Made by a program: the position numbers and the translations under genes. Below are positions 62,449 to 64,000 of a stretch of 64,000 bases of DNA, piece after piece. This DNA is from an uncultured Sporosarcina sp. (GTDB lineage Bacteria > Bacillota > Bacilli > Bacillales_A > Planococcaceae). The notes beneath the pieces were generated by a model. The model saw only the letters and a program-made list of their open reading frames with translations, made no database searches and was not told where the DNA came from. Location of the stretch: positions 1 to 64,000 of the forward strand of contig CAOKMT010000003.1 in assembly GCA_948469885.1 (NCBI GenBank), in the 5' to 3' direction. The stretch's first letter is position 1; every line of letters begins with the position of its first letter.

Positions 62449-64000
62449 GTGCGTAAAATTGGATATTTACTTTTTATCATTCTTTTGTTGGTTGGGTGTG
62501 CAACTGAAGGAAGCAAAACGGAGCAAGAAGGTAGTGAAAAAGAAACTGAAAGTACCTTGAAGGTTGCTTATCATGTGCAACCACCAAGTTTCGACCCTCA
62601 TTTTACAAATGCAACGGCCACGCGTGATCTTTCACGTAATGTGTTCGAGACATTGCTATCATTTGACGAAAATTACGATGTCAAACCAGTACTGGTAGAA
62701 GATTTCGAGGAAAGTGAAGACGGTTTGGAAATGACTTTCCATTTACGTAAAGGGATCAAATTCCACAACGGAGAAGAAATGACTGCGGATGACGTCGTGG
62801 CATCTATGGAAAGATGGAAAAATATCAATACACAAGGGGTTGCTTACTTTTCCAATTCCACATTTGAAAAAGTAGATGATTACACGGTCGTATTAAAAAT
62901 GGACAAGCCGTTAACGATCGCTAAATATATTTTGGCGAATCCTAATCATTTTGCAGGAATTATGCCTAAGGAAATTATCGACAATGTAGATGAGAAAGGG
63001 GTTAGGGAGTTTATAGGTACAGGTCCTTTTAAATACATTGACTGGGTACAAGACCAATATATTCATTTAGTGAAAAATGAAGACTATGAGCCGATCCCTT
63101 CACCAACTAATGGACTGGTAGGAAAAAGAGAGCCTTTGGTTGACAATGTGTATATTTATTTCGTCACCGATTCGACGACTCGTCTGAACGGAATTCAAAC
63201 GGGAGAATATGATATTGCCTTAGCGATTCCAACTGACAATATCGCGAACGTGGAAAACGATGCCAACCTTGAACAGCATTTGTATCCGGGCGGTTTTATG
63301 ACGATTATCCTCAATAAACGTCATGGTATCTTTACACATGAAAAAGCAAGACAAGCGATTAATATGGCTGTTAATAAGGAAGATGCACTGACAGCTGCAT
63401 TTTCAAGTCCTGATTACTTCTCATTAGAGCATGGTTTATTATCTAAAAATTATGCCAATTGGTATAATGACGCAGGAAAAGAAGTGTACGAGCAATACGA
63501 TCCAGAAGCTGCCAAGAAACTCTTAAAAGAAGCAGGATACAATGGAGAAACCTTAAGAATGTTGACGACAAGACATTACGAAGATCAATATCAAGTCGCA
63601 GTAGTAGTCCAACAGCAACTTGAAGAAATTGGCATAAATGTTGATTTACAAGTATATGACTGGCCGACTTTATCTGAACTAAAAGAAGATGACCAGTCAC
63701 ATGAGCTACACATTATGGGATACAGTCCAGTATCTGATCCTACGAAGTTATACTTTTTAGATTCTAGATTGAATACAGCTGGCTGGTCTGACAATTCGAA
63801 GTTGGATAATTTATTGGATGAACTTATTGTCGCCAAAACAGATAAAGAGGCCAAAGAAATTTTCACGGACATTCAAAAAGAACATTGGGATTACTTGCCG
63901 ATCATTAAGCTCGGTGATTATAGCCGAGTGACAGTGACTCGTAAAGGGGTAAACGGTTTCGAGTTTTTTGAAGGACCTACCGTATGGGACGTTTCAAAAA
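62449..64000 (+). CDS. Family 5 extracellular solute-binding lipoprotein, copy 4 (3' end cut by window)
   Basis: An open frame from GTG 62449, 7 nt behind GGGGGGGA, to the window end with no stop. It has a short signal peptide and lipobox LVGC with cysteine 17, then HVQPPSFDPHFTNATATRD, HLRKGIKFHNGEE, DDVVASMERWK, FIGTGPFKYIDW, ARQAINMAVN and a C-terminus VWDVSK that aligns with the last residues (FWNVEKE) of copies 2 and 3. Only the last few codons are therefore missing. Closest to copies 2 and 3. ABC permease genes could lie beyond the window. Confidence 0.9.
   Translation, partial: MRKIGYLLFIILLLVGCATEGSKTEQEGSEKETESTLKVAYHVQPPSFDPHFTNATATRDLSRNVFETLLSFDENYDVKPVLVEDFEESEDGLEMTFHLRKGIKFHNGEEMTADDVVASMERWKNINTQGVAYFSNSTFEKVDDYTVVLKMDKPLTIAKYILANPNHFAGIMPKEIIDNVDEKGVREFIGTGPFKYIDWVQDQYIHLVKNEDYEPIPSPTNGLVGKREPLVDNVYIYFVTDSTTRLNGIQTGEYDIALAIPTDNIANVENDANLEQHLYPGGFMTIILNKRHGIFTHEKARQAINMAVNKEDALTAAFSSPDYFSLEHGLLSKNYANWYNDAGKEVYEQYDPEAAKKLLKEAGYNGETLRMLTTRHYEDQYQVAVVVQQQLEEIGINVDLQVYDWPTLSELKEDDQSHELHIMGYSPVSDPTKLYFLDSRLNTAGWSDNSKLDNLLDELIVAKTDKEAKEIFTDIQKEHWDYLPIIKLGDYSRVTVTRKGVNGFEFFEGPTVWDVSK

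Noticed and set aside
1-64000. Mobile island with integrase, transposase or tRNA attachment site
   Set aside because: No such gene or tRNA was seen; accessory character is inferred only from gene content.

Overview
The window is a dense, almost entirely plus-strand catabolic region from a Bacillales-type Firmicute. Evidence for this is the low-to-moderate GC, strong AGGAGG-type ribosome binding sites, GTG/TTG starts, lipobox lipoproteins, perfect matches to the Bacillus catabolite-response (cre) consensus, and a YhfH-like mini zinc ribbon. A Planococcaceae member such as Sporosarcina is my best guess, but it is not proven. I found no rRNA, tRNA, transposase, integrase, phage gene or CRISPR array.

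Layout. (1) 1-2586: end of an HMG-CoA lyase, a methylglutaconyl-CoA-hydratase-like crotonase and an acyl-CoA dehydrogenase (leucine/isovalerate-type chemistry), closed by a terminator. (2) 2681-2930: an intergenic 41-bp tandem repeat. (3) 2962-6985: MmgE/PrpD protein, hotdog thioesterase, two-subunit class I fumarase/tartrate-dehydratase-like enzyme and a GntR/FCD regulator. (4) 7368-25934: an acyl-CoA synthetase, SIX consecutive paralogous TRAP (DctP) binding lipoproteins, a single DctQ/DctM permease, then a nitronate-monooxygenase-like flavoprotein, a CaiB CoA-transferase, two more acyl-CoA synthetases, an acyl-CoA dehydrogenase and an SCP-x-type thiolase. (5) 26297-37269: PaaG-like crotonase, SDR, CaiB CoA-transferase, TAXI-TRAP binding protein and fused permease, NDP-forming acyl-CoA synthetase, thioesterase, acyl-CoA dehydrogenase and a short citrate-synthase/citryl-CoA-lyase-like protein. 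(6) 37440-45090: IclR regulator, second TAXI binding protein, large acyl-CoA dehydrogenase, 3-hydroxyacyl-CoA dehydrogenase, enoyl-CoA hydratase, and a DUF35/thiolase-like pair that looks like an Ltp-type aldolase. (7) 45329-51426: sodium/solute symporter, M20 carbamoylase/hydantoinase, YtcJ amidohydrolase and an oligopeptide-type (family 5) binding lipoprotein. (8) 51483-55380: LytTR regulator divergent from isocitrate lyase and malate synthase A, plus a 39-residue zinc-ribbon gene. (9) 55719-64000: three more family 5 binding lipoproteins, a second YtcJ amidohydrolase and an ornithine-cyclodeaminase-family protein; the last gene runs off the window.

How the genes fit together (inference). 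Three kinds of binding-protein-dependent uptake (DctP-TRAP, TAXI-TRAP, family 5 ABC) bring in organic acids and amide-like compounds. AMP- and NDP-forming ligases and CaiB transferases make CoA thioesters. Several parallel beta-oxidation-like sets degrade them, and the glyoxylate shunt assimilates the acetyl-CoA. Twelve solute-binding lipoproteins in 64 kb is the most striking property.

Regulation. Three distant transcription units share a near-identical promoter block (AATATTC-GAAA box, TTGACA, 16-nt spacer, TAAAAT). Two paralogous binding-protein genes share a leader made of a promoter, a terminator-like hairpin about 84 nt after the predicted start of transcription, and a perfect cre site. 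The likeliest previously undescribed systems are the six-receptor TRAP array, this shared promoter/leader regulon, and the DUF35 plus cysteine-less thiolase pair.
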